Source: Tolypeutes matacus
Taxonomy: Eukaryota > Chordata > Mammalia > Cingulata > Chlamyphoridae
Assembly (NCBI GenBank): GCA_026826555.1
Contig: JAKSZT010053887.1
Span: forward strand, 65,531,653 to 65,595,652
Length of the DNA stretch: 64,000 bases
Direction: 5' to 3'
Positions 48,325 to 60,594 of the stretch are shown here, one piece after another. The translations under genes and the position numbers were made by a program. The notes under the pieces were generated by a model, which had not been told where the DNA came from, made no database searches, and saw nothing but the letters and a program-made list of their open reading frames with translations. The stretch's first letter is position 1. Each line of letters opens with the position of its first letter.

Positions 48325-48925
48325 ATTACTAGCTCAAGCCATGCCTGCCCTATATAACAGGAGGTAAAAACATCCTCCTCTTTATCATTTCTCATATGAA
48401 AAACCCTAGAATACCAAGAGTATATTCAGTCCTATACTTGGTACCACAGGTACAGAGAGACCTGATAGTTTCCATTCATGTAGTCAGCCATTAAAGCATG
48501 ACATATGTCAGTTTGGCTTGATTCAGAAGGCTTTCCAGTTCCACCTACACAAGGTATTGAACAAACCTTGACCCATAAAGAGCCCAGAAGTTCTTGTGAT
48601 GATATCACCTTCCTCCTGATGAGTTCCCTTTTATGGCCTCTGTTGACCTTCCCCTACTAGCAGACCTTGGTCAGGGCTATGTGAGTCCAGCTTCTTAGAA
48701 TTATAAATCTTCAAATCTCAGAGATCAGGAACTTATGTCCATACTTTCCTTCCCAGAAGGAAACTTTATGCAAATTATATGCTTAACGTATATACATACA
48801 CTACACTTCCTCTGTACTGTTGTAATTATTCTAACTGTATAGCTCGCATATTTGCTGTCTGCCAGAGTAATCCCACAACTCTGAGTCACTTGGTTCTAAC
48901 ATATTCACGGTTTTCCTCCCTCATG
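48325..48925. mobile_element. Unidentified ~0.6-kb insert in ancient L1
   Basis: Higher GC than the surrounding L1 and not L1-like ('gccatgcctgccctatataa', 'ccagagtaatcccacaactc'). LTR-sized, but termini and TSD not found. Confidence 0.35.
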
Positions 48926-49467
48926 AAGCTTCCAAATAAACTTTGGAAATAATTAACCATTTTTCATGCTAAATTGCTTATAATTTTGATTAGCAATTTG
49001 GATGTATAGATTTACTTGATATATACCTGGGTTTATTTATGCTTGTTTTATTTAAGTGCTTCAATAAGTGTTTGTAATTTTTTTCACAAAAGTCTTAAGT
49101 ATTTTATTTTCAGAATATTCCTATATATTTTGTAGTTTATTTTTTCATTTAACAGGGCCTTTTTTCTCCTAACTTTTGCTTACTGATTATCACAGAAAAC
49201 TATGTATATGTATTAGAACTCCAACTAGTTCTAAAATTGGTTGATTTGAATGCCTTATATTTTCTATAGAAATCATATAATCTATTGATGGTAGGCCTTT
49301 TTTCCCCTTTCACCTAAATCTGGAGTTATTGATTGTATGATATTTCTAGTATACTTGATTAAGCTCTGGAACCTTAAATAATTTCTAAGGAAGTTTTTCC
49401 ATTTCATTTATATTTTCAAATAAGTAGAATAAAATTCCTGAGAAAGTAATTTCTAAAATTAACTCTG

Positions 49468-49667
49468 GGAAGCGGCTGTGGCTCAATCAGTAGGGCTCCC
49501 ATTTACCATATGGGAGGCTCCGGGTTCGGTTCCCGGGGCCTCCTGGTGAAGGCAAGCCCGCCCGCCCGGCGTGGTTAGCTGACCCAGGGAGCACAAGCAG
49601 CAAGGGGGGGATAAATGAATAAATAAATAAAATATTAAAAAAAATAAAAAATAAAAAAAATAAAAAA
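49468..49667 (+). mobile_element. Young-looking DAS SINE with perfect TSD
   Basis: Head 'ggaagcggctgtggctcaat', B box ggttcggttcc at 49523-49533, CpG-bearing body 'gcccgcccgcccggcgtggt', then 'gcacaagcagcaagg' and a long AT-rich tail of A runs. The 14-bp TSD taaaattaactctg is perfect at 49454-49467 and 49668-49681. Retained CpGs make it the youngest SINE here. Confidence 0.95.
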
Positions 49668-49815
49668 TAAAATTAACTCTGAATCTTTGGTTATGTCCCT
49701 TATTTTAGTCCTAATTATTTTTTCTCTTTTCTTTCTTTTATATCAGAATTAATAGTATTAATTTCATATATCAATTAGTTTTTTTAGCTTCCAATTTCAA
49801 TTCTTTTTTGAGAAC

Positions 49816-50230
49816 AGAATGATACCTAACCTTCAGCTTTACTTGGATTCCACAAAATTTTCCCTTAATATCCTCTTACTGTTTAGGGATCTAATCCAGG
49901 GTACCCCATTGCATTTTGTTGCCCTGTCTACTTAGTCTCATGAAATTGTTCTATGACAATTTCTCAATGTTTCCTAGTTTTTATAACTCTAACTGTCTTA
50001 AAGCATACTGGACAGGTATGCTGTTGAATGTCCACTAATTTGGATCTGTCTGTTATTTTTTTTTCATGATTGTATTTGCGTTAGGACTTTTGGAATTACT
50101 GCTGCAGAGGCAAAGTGTCCTCATCACATCATATCAGGGCATTAAATATAACGTGTATGATTCTATTGATTCAATCAATAGAATTCTGTTTGATTTTATT
50201 GATTCATTTTACTCATGACATATTATAAAT
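49816..50230. other. Repeat-like, L1-associated, unassigned
   Basis: Phrases such as 'ccattgcattttgttgccct' and 'catcacatcatatcagggca' resemble an antisense segment seen with old L1 3' ends; no firm family. Confidence 0.4.
50160..50184. repeat. 25-nt perfect palindrome (12-bp arms, 1-nt centre)
   Basis: ATTCTATTGATT at 50160-50171, C, then AATCAATAGAAT at 50173-50184. Followed at once by a partial copy ('ttttattgattc'). Confidence 0.95.
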
Positions 50231-50440
50231 ATCCTATGGTATTATGGATAATTTTATGTGTCAACATGGTTTTGTTATGGTGTCCAGCTTTGGCCAAACA
50301 CTGACTTGATTATTGATGTAGAGGTATTTCATAGCAGGGATTAGTGTCCACAATGAGTTGACTTGAAGGAAATTACCCTCAATAAATTTATACACACACA
50401 TATATATTTACATATCCAATCTCTGGAGAACCCTGACTGA
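50231..50440 (+). mobile_element. Old interspersed repeat, internally deleted
   Basis: Starts 'ggataattttatgtgtcaac', has 'tggccaaacactgacttgat', 'gagttgacttgaaggaaatt', and ends 'ctctggagaaccctgactga', a widely recurring mammalian sequence. Family (DNA transposon or LTR) not assigned. Confidence 0.55.
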
Positions 50441-51259
50441 TACATATGAGTATTTTGAAAAAAGATTCCATGTTCTCTTTTTGCTGAAAATTTCCTTATA
50501 TATTTAATTATATTGTGAAATTCTCCTATTTCTAATAGTTTTGCTTTACATGTTCTGCAGCTATGCTTTTCAGTATAAACATACTTTTTGTGGTTATATT
50601 TTTCTTAGTGGACTGTCACCCTTTGTCTTTTTCATTCCAGCTCTTTTTTCTCCAGCTCCGTGCCTTACCTTTGTTGCCTGACTCACCACCACTTCTCATA
50701 AGGTTTCTCAGGAATGCAGCATTTTTGCTTCCCAGTACTCAGCCTATAATTTTCTATCAGCAAGTTCTCAGACTTCTCCACAGGACAAGCTGCAATTTTC
50801 TAGGGCAGTCAATTCTCATACCATCAACCACAAAAAAATATCAGATATCAGTCTGCAGAGATGTACCACAGTGGCCATATTTTTCATGATGATACAGAAT
50901 ATTTTTTACTTCTTACAATGATGAGTCTGAAATAATTTTTCTGATATTGAAATCTTGTTTCTAGTTGCCAGTTATGTGGCTCATTCAAGTGATTTTCCTG
51001 GAATAAAACAGTCTGTCAAAGATATATCCAAGTTACCTCTATTTCAAAACAGAAACCTGCTCACTCCTTTGAAACATTACAGATGTTATTGTGGATCTCA
51101 ACCTCTCCTTCAAGATTTTAGAGAAACTAGAGACCACAAAAGAGTTCAATTTCAAAGCAACTAGTCACATTCCCCCAGAGCCTCTGCAATAAAAAAGCTT
51201 TTCTCAAGCTTCTCAAGCCCAAGGAGCAATTTAATATAGTAAGTAAGACCAGTCATTAG
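50441..51259. other. No gene seen
   Basis: The 108-codon frame 50563-50889 is hydrophobic then Ser/Leu-rich without a recognised domain; not called. Confidence 0.4.
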
Positions 51260-51560
51260 AGGCAGGTGACATCTGGTGGAGTTCTTGTTCTGTCATTTAC
51301 TATGAGTCCTTGAGAAATTTACTAAATTTATGACTAAATTTATTTAAATATGAAATTTAATTTTTACTAAATTAATACTAAAATTATTTTTACTAAAAAT
51401 ACTAAATTATGACTAAATTTAAATATTACTGAGAATAGTACTAGGACTTGCCTTCTACTATTGTTGCCAGAATTAAATGAGTTAAGATCTGTAAGTGTTT
51501 TGCAAGAGCTTGGCATAGAATAAGGGCTCAATATAATGTAGCTATTGTTAGTAATGGAAG
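51260..51560 (+). mobile_element. MIR SINE with AT-rich tandem expansion inside
   Basis: 5' part near 51265-51312 ('gttcttgttctgtcatttac'), 3' part 51440-51560 ('cagaattaaatgagttaaga', 'gagcttggcatagaataagg'). Between them 51313-51425 repeats 'tactaaattt(atgactaaattt)' units imperfectly. Confidence 0.7.
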
Positions 51561-52259
51561 CTCAATCTTAAGAAGATAAATATGTTCCCTGCTTGCACAT
51601 CTTGTTCCAGGGATCATTATGTTTTCCCTGGGCAGAGATCACTGTTACACCTAGAAACAGGGGCCAAAGACCTATCAGTATCTGAGAAAGTACATGGGGT
51701 AACAGAAGACAGGGTACAGGAAGCAGGTGCTGTGTGATCCACTTAATTCTGAAGGATGGCATGTGTCTGGGCTGGGGCTATTTTTATCAGGCCCAGCAAA
51801 ATCATGGCAGATTGTACTCTGTAGCCTCTTAAAGGTACTGTCAGTCCCTGCCTGGTTCCAGTACCAATGGGATCTCAGTGCAAAGCATTTGTTTGCCTTT
51901 CTGGTAAAGGATCATGCTTTAATTATGACCAAAATCCTTGCCATTTTTTTCAAATAAAATGTTTCATTCTCACTATCATTCTATCCATTCTAACATAAAC
52001 AGTGAAAAGATATTTTGCTAGTGCAAAGCACAAGTTTCTGAGAGTTGGTTGCTCCCTCACATCAGGAAGGTGTGATAAGCAACCACGTGTGTGCACCACA
52101 ACAGTGCCACCTGTACTGCATTGTCCTTGTGAGAATAAAAAAGAATATGACTGTTGCTTCACTCCTACCTTCCAACTCTCACACAAAATGCCTCCTATGA
52201 CCAACTTGGATCTATGCAGGGAAGGGAATTCTGGGAAACATAATTGAGCCAGTAGTAAC
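51561..52259. other. Unassigned; probably old repeats
   Basis: Moderate GC. 'gaattctgggaaacataatt' near 52228 recalls an old mammal-wide repeat. Overlapping frames at 51950-52247 on both strands have no domain. Confidence 0.35.
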
Positions 52260-53690
52260 CACCACAGTTTGAGTGTCTTTTAGGTACGGCAAACTCAACA
52301 TCTCCAAACATAATCCCTTGATTTCTATTACCTTCTGGCCTTAGACTTTCTTGTCTTCCAATGTGCCTCAATAGTGAAATGGCACCACAATTTATCTAGC
52401 TGCTCAAGCATGAAACCTCGCAATCACCTGTCATCCCTCTCTTTGTCTTAAACCTGATATCTAATCCTTCAACAAATAGTAGTCAGAGCCTAGGCTCCCC
52501 CTAAGCTTCATCACTCAGCCGCCTGCATGACCTAGACATAAGTTAAAGGTTAACAAACCTCCTCGGAGGGTAATGATGTATAGACAGTATCGAAAACTAT
52601 AATCTCCTCAGAGCGTAAAATTTCATTCCTGTGATATCACCAGACCCCATATGTGCTGTCATGGGCCCCTAGCAGGAACTCTGTTTTCATACCATATGGA
52701 ATGTCTTTGTTCTGAAACCTCTGATATCACCCCTCATTTTCCTATCTCTTTGCAGACCACTATCTTCATTCTCTGGATCACCACCACCAGAGACTCTCTC
52801 CTGTCCGTAAGTCCAAACAAATCTTATGTCTGACTCAGTGCCAGGTGTGTTCATTGGTCTCATTGTAGCCCCAACCTGTGCCCTTCAGAAACTGGATTGA
52901 AACAACTACCTTGGGCATATGTTCTTATCTTCACCATTTTCAGCACTTCCTCCACCACCACCATCCCAATAAGTCATCATCACATCTAATCCAGAAAACT
53001 TCTCTCACCTCCTAACTTGTCTCATTGCTTACTCTCTTGCATCTTTCAGCAAAGTAGATAAAGTTGCTCCTCTGCTCAAAACTTTTCAATGATTTTCCAT
53101 CACTTTAAGAATAAATTCCAAATTTTTATTGTAGCCTGTAATTGTAAGTCACTCCTTGGCCTTATCTCCAGCATCCTCTGTGTCTTTGTTTCCTACCATT
53201 CTATTAGTTATCCACTTCACCCCACCCACAATGATCCCCTTGATATTCTTCGAGCATTCTGAGCACACACATTCCTGTCCCAGGACATTGCACTTGCTAT
53301 CCCCCACCCCCTGAAATGTTCTTCCTCCATATTCTTGCATGGCAGTTTCTCTCATTCACTTCATTCAGATTTCTTCTGTGTTCCCTTATCAGAGTAGTCT
53401 TTCTGCTGTTCATATGCCTGCTCCTAAGAGAAGATTTTTGTTTTTTGCTTTTTTTGCCCAAAAGAGCCTTGCCTGTCTCTTTCCATTATATGGCTTTATT
53501 TTACTTCATAGCATCTATTACTCCCCCAATATCTTATAATATTTGTTTTTATTTATTATCTCTCACCTATACTAGAATGTAAGCTCCATGAGAATGAGGT
53601 TGGGTCTGTTATTCACTTTTGAGTTCCTAACACTTATAAGACAGCTTGACTCATTGTAGGCATTCAACAAATGGATTTTCAATTTATTTC
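52260..53690 (+). mobile_element. Long L2 LINE fragment, interrupted
   Basis: Collinear with L2 3' sequence: 'gtgaaatggcaccacaattt', 'ctgctcaaaacttttcaatg', 'taagaataaattccaaattt', 'gacattgcacttgctatccc', 'ctagaatgtaagctccatga' and the terminal 'gtaggcattcaacaaatgg'. Interrupted at 52490-52940. No intact RT. Confidence 0.82.
52490..52940 (+). mobile_element. Candidate LTR inserted in the L2
   Basis: Not L2-like and LTR-sized. The end 'ttatgtctgactcagtgcca' followed by 'gtgtgttcattggtctcatt' has the look of an ERV class I U5 boundary, and AATC/CTCC motifs repeat upstream. Termini and TSD unproven. Confidence 0.35.
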
Positions 53691-55743
53691 TTGGTTTAGG
53701 TTTGTTTTTCTTTTTATGGTAATGGAAGTATCCTATTCTGAGAGCCCTAATGGAAATTCTGCTAATGTGAATTAATTAGATATATATTTTTGCAGCTTTT
53801 GCATTTCAGAATGCCAGAGACACTCTTGGATTTGCATCACATACAAACTCTTCAGCCTTTCATATTGGCCCTTTGCACAAAAAAGAAGAAAGGACTAAAC
53901 AGGGACCCAACCTTGAGGTTAATGAGCAGGACCAGGGAAAACATAAATCTAGATAGAACAAGTAGTGCCAACAGCATCCTTAAGTCTATTACTGATGATG
54001 TCATCATGCATGGGATAAACTAGGGACCATCAACTTTATTGGCAGTCAGTTTTGTTTTTCCCCAGACAGGTAAAGTATAACATATGCTTAATTTTAGGCC
54101 ACCAAAATGTGTGTGATTAATATTTAATAAATAAAATGTGTCAGCATTGCATCTACATATTAGGCAGAGAAGATTAAAGAATATGTGAGATTGAATTTAT
54201 GAAATGTATTTGGAGATATGAAGAGAAATGGCAACAACTGATATAAAATTAAGCTTGATCATAGCATTTTTTTCTCTTACTATTTCAGGAAGTGTGCCAA
54301 TTTTGGAAACTTCAGGAAGAGAGCAATGCTCTGTATTTTCTATCATCTCTCCCCATGCAATGAGGTGATAGAGATTTCAAATTGAAATGCACCTTGAAGT
54401 TAGCAAGACAGAGGAGTCATCAATTTAAAGGTTTTCCCCTCTTTTTCTTTCTATTGTTCCTCAGGTCATTTTATGCCCTGGACCATTTAACTCCCTCTTT
54501 CTTAGGTCTCCATCACTCATCTAACTTCTCCATTCTGGCATTTCACTTCTGCTTTCCTCCTATTAAACCCACTACAAAGCTCACAAATCATGGGCTCCAG
54601 TGAATCATTTATTTTCTCTACATCAGTCGCATCATCTATAAAATAAAAATACTACCCATCTTTTATGTATTTTACAAATACAGTATGGCATAAAGCAAAT
54701 AATATATGTAGGAATGATGGAAGATGCTATGCAACTATCTGAAGGTAAGAAAACTTGAGGAAAACTAGATCACCAAAAGAGTTGTCACGAATAGGACAAG
54801 AAAGGCAAGCAGGCGGCCTAATGAAAAGGATAAGGAACCAATACTGGAAGTGGGTGCTAGAGAAAGTGCACATAATAGTTTAAGAGAACAGAAATTAATG
54901 GGACATCTTGTACAACTGCAAGAAAAGCACAAATAAATAATAAATATAATACTTTTCTTATCAGGGGGAGTTAGGCCCTATGGTAAGCTATATATATGTC
55001 ATTATTTATGTACATTGGAAATTGGTTAGTAAAAGCATGGGCTGGCTTATTTATAGTAAGTTAAGAATTAGAATTAAATAGTAATTGCTGTTGCTATGTT
55101 TGTGTTTAAGTGGAATTGCATTATGATTAGACTAATAGAATAAGACATAAGTGAAAAATCTATTGAAAGCTTAGTATCTCACCCTTATCAAAGTTGTAAG
55201 CAAAATGAGCAAGGAATAATAGACAATTTGAGACTAGCAACTACTAATCCTAGCGGATCTTGTGCAACAGAAAACAACAAAAGTTATTCAGAAGAGAAAT
55301 ATGAATGACTCAGAGTAGAAGCTTGTCTTCTGGCCTAAGGCTGTGATGAATTTTTTTGCTTCTCAAGCTGGAAGGATTTGGTTTGCCTATCTCTCAATAG
55401 GTTCTATCTGAGGAAATCCCAGGAAACATTGAGGAAATCTGCAAAAACCGGGTTATGGCATGAATAGAATTTCTGATTCTTAGAGAATTAGATGTTTATG
55501 GGACTCCAGGATACTTCCTCTTCCCATGGAGAAAATCACCAGGGCAATTCCCCTCATTTATTGTGGAACAGGAAGAGATAAATAATTCTTGGTAAGAAGG
55601 ATTATTCCAGCTAAACTTGCATATTCACTTAGTTACCAGTCTTTAGGGTGCAAAGAAGTAAATTCCAAGAAAATAAATTCATATTATTTCTTTATTTTAG
55701 ACATTGGTTGGATAAAAAAGCTATGTCTCTATTATGGCACATA
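53691..55743. other. No gene seen
   Basis: About 2 kb without a recognised repeat or domain. Frames 53790-54023 and 54382-54603 are short and featureless. Includes 'tattactgatgatgtcatca' (TGATGTCATCA, CRE/AP-1-like) near 54000. Confidence 0.4.
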
Positions 55744-56115
55744 TGGTGACTTGGAGCTATGTATCCACCCAAAATAAGTTCTTAAACTTAATCCATTACT
55801 CTGGGTATAAAACCATTATAAATAGGACTTTTTGATAAGGTTATTTCAGTTAGGTCCAATTGACCCAGAATGGGCCTTAATCATATTACTGAAGGCCCTT
55901 TAGGAAAGGCCATACAGAGACAGATAGGTAGAGGGAGGAACTGAAGCTGAATGTCAACTGAACCCTCAAAGGAAGGGAGAAGCCAGGAAAGACTGCCAAG
56001 TGCATTGCCACGTGTCAGACTGAGGATTGCTGGCAGTCAGCCCCAGAATTCTGTAGTCTTTTGAGAAAAAGCATCACTTTATGATGCCTTGATTTCAGAC
56101 TTCTCCTAGCCTCAA

Positions 56116-56158
<43 letters not shown>

Positions 56159-56245
56159 AATAATTGAATAAAAAGCCAATAAATTCCCACTGTTTAAGCC
56201 AACCTACTGCATTGTATTTGATTTAACAGCCAGGAAACTAAAACA
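55744..56245 (+). mobile_element. MaLR-type LTR with (AAAT)n expansion
   Basis: 'ggtgacttggagctatgtat', 'aaaccattataaataggact', 'gaatgggccttaatcatatt' and the end 'aataaattcccactgtttaa' fit a MaLR LTR. The AATAAA signal region is expanded to a tetranucleotide run. Confidence 0.72.
56114..56160 (+). repeat. (AAAT)n microsatellite
   Basis: About 11-12 uninterrupted tetranucleotide units within the LTR; AATAAA recurs in each. Confidence 0.95.
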
Positions 56246-56850
56246 CCAGGGATCCACATTCTAAATTCCTGAAAACTGTAGGCTTGTCTTTTATTGACTA
56301 TTACCAATTAATGTTTACTTCCTGGAAAATAATTTTTAAACAGTTAACAATAAATTTAGAAACACACCATTAAAAAGTAAAATAAAATAAAAAAATCTTC
56401 TACCATAATTACATCAGCTCTGAGTCCAGAATCTCATGATCTAAATTAGATCTGGGTGAAGATAATATTTCTTTGGTTCAGTTCCTCAAGTACAGCTCCT
56501 TGATCACTCTTTCTCATGATGTGATGATGTGACACATGTGACCCAAGGAGACAATTTTTCTGTCTTCCAAAATAACTAAAATAAAATGGTGGGACAGGCA
56601 GTGGATAATGCTTAGACACTACCATTCAAAATGAAAGGGCAGGGAAGGCACATAGTAGTCGGAGGTCCATATTAATTCCGAAATCCAAAATCCATCCAGC
56701 AACATGCTGCCAGTTCCTTGAATAGAGGTCAGTCCTAATTCCCGTGCAGCTGTTCTCCATGGCTCTTTCCCTGACTTGCTGATCCATTGGTTCTGTTCTC
56801 TGAGTGTTCCTTCCATTTCCCTAAGAAAACTGAGTTTGCAACTGAGTAGC
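56246..56850. other. Unassigned, probably retroviral-internal relic
   Basis: 'aaaataaaatggtgggacag' and 'aaatgaaagggcagggaagg' recall a common old LTR-retrotransposon-associated repeat. No coding frame supported. Confidence 0.35.
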
Positions 56851-57476
56851 TGTTTCAGTTTGATAAAGGTTGCCAGTGCAAAGTACCAGAGATGGGTTGG
56901 CTTTTATAATGGGAATTTATTAGGGTAAAATCTTAGTTCCAAGGCTGTGAAAATGTTCACATCAAGTCATCATGAAAGATCCTGTCTAACCGAAGGTCGG
57001 CTGTCCGCAGATCCTGGACTCCTGACACGTTGCAAGGCAAAATGCTGTGGGTTCTCTGCTATCTCTCCCAGGCTCACTTTCTCCCTGAGCTCAGCTGTTG
57101 GAGATAAGGCATATGGCTTGTCTTTCCCCAGTAAATCCCTGGAAAAAATGAGCTGCTCCATTGATTCCAGCTCTGGCCACTCTCTCAACCTCTGGGTTTC
57201 TCTGTCTTTCTGTGGCATAGATGATTTTGGAGTCCTCTCTAACATGGCAAGGTAAAATTTTCAGGTTTCTGGGTGTTTCTGCTTTCAGGTCTGTTTATAT
57301 ATAAGACTCCAAGAAAAGGGCAGAGACCCAGGCTGGGTCATGCCTCAACGAAGTAATCCAGTTAAAGGCCCTAAAGCAATCTAATTAAAAGTGATATAAT
57401 CAAAAGGTCCTATATAAAATAAGTTTACATGCACAGAAATGGGTAAGCTTAAGAACATCATTTTCTAGGGTCCACA
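56851..57476 (-). mobile_element. Solitary LTR, MaLR/ERVL-like, xenarthran type
   Basis: Minus strand: begins TGTGGACC (complement of 57469-57476) and ends at 56851. TATA-like 'tatatataag' is near 57295-57305. About 626 bp; less decayed than the other LTRs. The 102- and 91-codon frames at 56947-57255 lie inside it and are not genes. Confidence 0.65.
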
Positions 57477-57530
57477 AAAGACCAAAAGCAGGGTAGTAGT
57501 ATGGGCTCACTGTTTGTGTTGTACATTCTA

Positions 57531-57615
57531 TGTTTTATTTATTTATTTTTATTCTGGTAACATATATCAACCAGAAATTTCCCACTTTAGCCTCTTTTAG
57601 ATTTTCAAAACATTT
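57531..57615 (-). mobile_element. L1 3'-UTR scrap
   Basis: 'tttattctggtaacatatat' then 'aaatttcccactttagcctc' matches the same antisense L1 3'-UTR block as 40510-40570. Confidence 0.7.
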
Positions 57616-58119
57616 AATTGTTACAAAGTTTCTGTTTGGAGTGATAGAAAAGTTTTGATAAAGAATGGTGGTAATAGTAGCAAAATATTGTGATTTTTTC
57701 CCTTTTATTGCAAGCCAATACAATTCCTTTAACAACCTTTGCAGGTTTTCCATGATTCAATTTATAATTCATTCTATCAGACAGACAAAAGCCATAAACA
57801 AAAATCTTGTCAGAATAAGCCTTTTTTTTTCCCTTTGACCTCACCATAAGAATGGTGTGGGACAATATTCCTGAAATTCTTATAAGCCTTGTTGTATAAT
57901 GGAGAGGACAGAAAAGCATACCTTATCCTTAGAATGGGTTTGTCTGCTTGAAAATAAAATATCTATGAAGTACAATAATAGAACTTTCTGAGGTCTTAAC
58001 AAAGGACTTAATACAATGGATGTGATATTTTCCCTTAAGACAGTTCTTAAATTGAGCATCTTTTGTCATGTAGAAAGACTAACAAGAAACAGATTTATTT
58101 TCAAACTAAGTGTAGTATA
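57616..58119. other. No gene seen
   Basis: Minus frames at 57535-57919 overlap in two phases and lack domains; AT-rich. Confidence 0.45.
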
Positions 58120-58650
58120 GTGAAGAATGTGACTGGTCTTTGTACCAGGAGGGATTATCTACCTCCTTGGAAGTTTTTGTGGGAATATCTACCTCCTTGG
58201 AAGTTTTTGTGATGTGAGTGTCCTTTGTAATTCATGGTGGGTCCCGGATCTCACCTGATAGTTTATGCTAAGGAGATGACTCAGGGTGGAGTTAGCCTGA
58301 CTAGTAGTCATAGAGTGGGAGACTTGCCACACCAGAAAGACTAGCCATGTGATTAGGGGGTTGGGGTTTGAGCCATATCAGACCCACCTCTGAGAAGATT
58401 GATTTCAACCACATGAACATTGATTCCACCAATCGTGCTTATTTTATGAAATACCATAAAAACTCTGGACACCTGAAGCTCAGAGAGTTTTCATGATTGA
58501 TAATAGACATTGATGTGCCAGAAGGGTGATACACTCTGATTCCACATGAAGAAGACATGAAAGCCTTGCACTGAGGCATTCCCAGGCTTTGCTCCATGCA
58601 TCTCTTCTATTTGAGGATATAAACCTTCCTTTCAGTCGTAGGAATATCAA
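58120..58650 (+). mobile_element. ERVL-like LTR with a 30-bp tandem duplication
   Basis: 'cacctgaagctcagagagtt', 'gaagacatgaaagccttgca' and 'gctccatgcatctcttctat' follow the order of a common ERVL-type LTR. Positions 58157-58186 and 58187-58211 repeat 'atctacctccttggaagttt'. Confidence 0.5.
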
Positions 58651-58729
58651 GTCACATTTAGAAGAAGAGAACATGGGATGGGATATTTTGTTGTAGCCAT
58701 CTTGGGAAAATAAAATCTATCAAAATGAG

Positions 58730-60480
58730 AAGAAACTGATGGTCTTGAGCAAGATCAGAAATTTAATCACATTTTTGGTGAAAATTATCACTCTGACTAC
58801 CATGTATAAGATATGTTAATGTGTTGCAAGACTGGAAGCAAAGAGAATGTTTAAGAAGTTATTGCCATAGTTTAGGAAAGAGATGATGGTGGCTTATACA
58901 AGGAAGAAGCAGAGATCAAGAAAACATTGAAACTATATTGTAGAGGTATAATTAAGGGAAATAAATTAGATGCATGCATTTAGGGAAAGAAAGGGATCTA
59001 GAATTACTTCTACATTTTTCAGTTGAGAAATTGGATGAGTTATAGTCCTATTTACTGAGATGAGCAAGGCTAAGTAACAAACACGTTTTCAGTCCTCTTC
59101 TTAAAAAGGACTCAGCTTTGCATGTACTAAGTTTGAGTTCCTTATTAAATATTCAAATGGAAATCTTGATTAAACCATTATGTATTTTATATATATATAT
59201 ATTGTGTATTATATATAGTCCATATAATCCAGGAGAGACATCAGGGTTAAAATTGCAAGTGCTGTGGGAGGGAGGTCATCAACAGTTAAATGTCATGAGC
59301 CTGTATGAAATAATCAGAGAATTTCTATAAGATATATAGAAAAGAATGGGTGGACCAAAATCTTGGATCACTCTAATATTAGATTGTCAGTTACAGGAAT
59401 AGTAGCCAATAAAAGACACTGATAAGAAGCTACCAGCAATGGTGGTAGAAATCCAAAATGCCTATTACTATAGAAGCCAAGACAAGTGTTTCTGTTATTA
59501 TTACTGTGTAATAAAAACACCCCAAAACTTAGGTCACTCAAAAGAAAAACATTTATTTTGCATGTGACTCAGCAACCTGTGCAGACCTCTGTTCTACACT
59601 GCTCTATTAAGTATCAGTTGTGACAGGTGGAGGGCAACAAGCTGAAGTCACGTTCATGTGAATGCTTGCTCATTCAAGTGCCTGAGTTTCTTGTGCCTTT
59701 ACTGAAAAGATTCATAACTGGCTATTGGGATAGCTAGAGCCCCTAGAGCATCTCTTTCACTATGTAATACCTCCATGTAATCTATCCAGGATGGTGGCTT
59801 CAGGGTAACGAGACATCATACATATCAGCTCAGGGCATCCAAGGCATGTGTCCCAGTAGACAGCCAGTATCACCTTTTTGACCTAGCCTCACAATTCATG
59901 TAACATTAAGTCCACCACATTCTGTTGGTTGGGGCACTTTCAAAGGGCCATCCAAATCCAAGGGGAGACAATATAGACCCATCATTCAATGGAGGAGTAT
60001 CAATGTTTCTTTGTTGGAAGATCATATGGTATAGGATATATACTCATGTAATCATCTTTGGAAAATACAATCTGCTACAACAAGTAAAGTATATTAAGCA
60101 AGGTCAACAGCATTGGATATCTAGTTGAGTCTATAATAGTGAGCACTGGATTTAGCATTTATTAGAGGTCATTAATAACCTTGGAAAGAACAATGTCAGA
60201 GGAAGTGAAGGGATGAAAATAAGATGGGGAGGGATAAATAAAGGAGTTGTGAGAATAGTGAATATAGGTGATCTTTTTTAGAAAGTTTTCTATTAAAAGG
60301 AGAGAAGAAATAGAAGCTGGAATGATGGTGAAAAAATATATATGGTTTTGGGAGTTTGAAAAGTATATGAATGAAAATCCAGCCCAAGAAACTAGCAGCA
60401 TCATTTTTGATTCATGTATTTTTAAGTTTAAAATCAAGATAGCAGCTATCACAGGCAAGATCATTCAATTATTCCATCAT
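58730..60480 (+). mobile_element. Old mammal-wide repeat, long copy, split by an LTR
   Basis: 'gtttaggaaagagatgatgg', 'gatctagaattacttctaca', 'tatttactgagatgagcaag', then after an LTR 'gcactggatttagcatttat' and 'taacctt ggaaagaacaatg' (split) are in the order of one repeat. Same type as at 62260-62560. Family not assigned. Confidence 0.5.
59485..60005 (-). mobile_element. Old ERVL-like LTR inside the repeat above
   Basis: 'ttattactgtgtaataaaaa' start, 'catgtgactcagcaacctgt', 'attctgttggttggggcact', 'gatgg'-like end; resembles the LTR at 31931-32424 in outline. Confidence 0.5.
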
Positions 60481-60594
60481 CTTAATCATGTCTCGTCCTC
60501 CACTCTTCTCCAATTTAACTCATCTTCTCTCTGTTAACTCCTTAGTTTCTGCATTTTGCAAAAATTTAGCTCAAAGAACACTAATTGGTAGTCA

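Larger units (their letters stand above)
47510..49815 (-). mobile_element. Ancient L1 (L1M-type), interrupted
   Basis: Antisense. Positions 47540-48320 are 3' UTR ('catcctttcacattagtact', 'aatttacatttccaccaact'). Positions 48930-49465 and 49682-49815 are ORF2 ('ttttccatttcatttatatt', 'tctttggttatgtcccttat'). Broken by 48325-48925 and by a DAS SINE. No frame survives. Confidence 0.65.

Noticed and set aside
56947..57255. 102- and 91-codon frames on opposite strands
   Set aside because: Both sit within a solitary LTR and have no retroviral or host domain.
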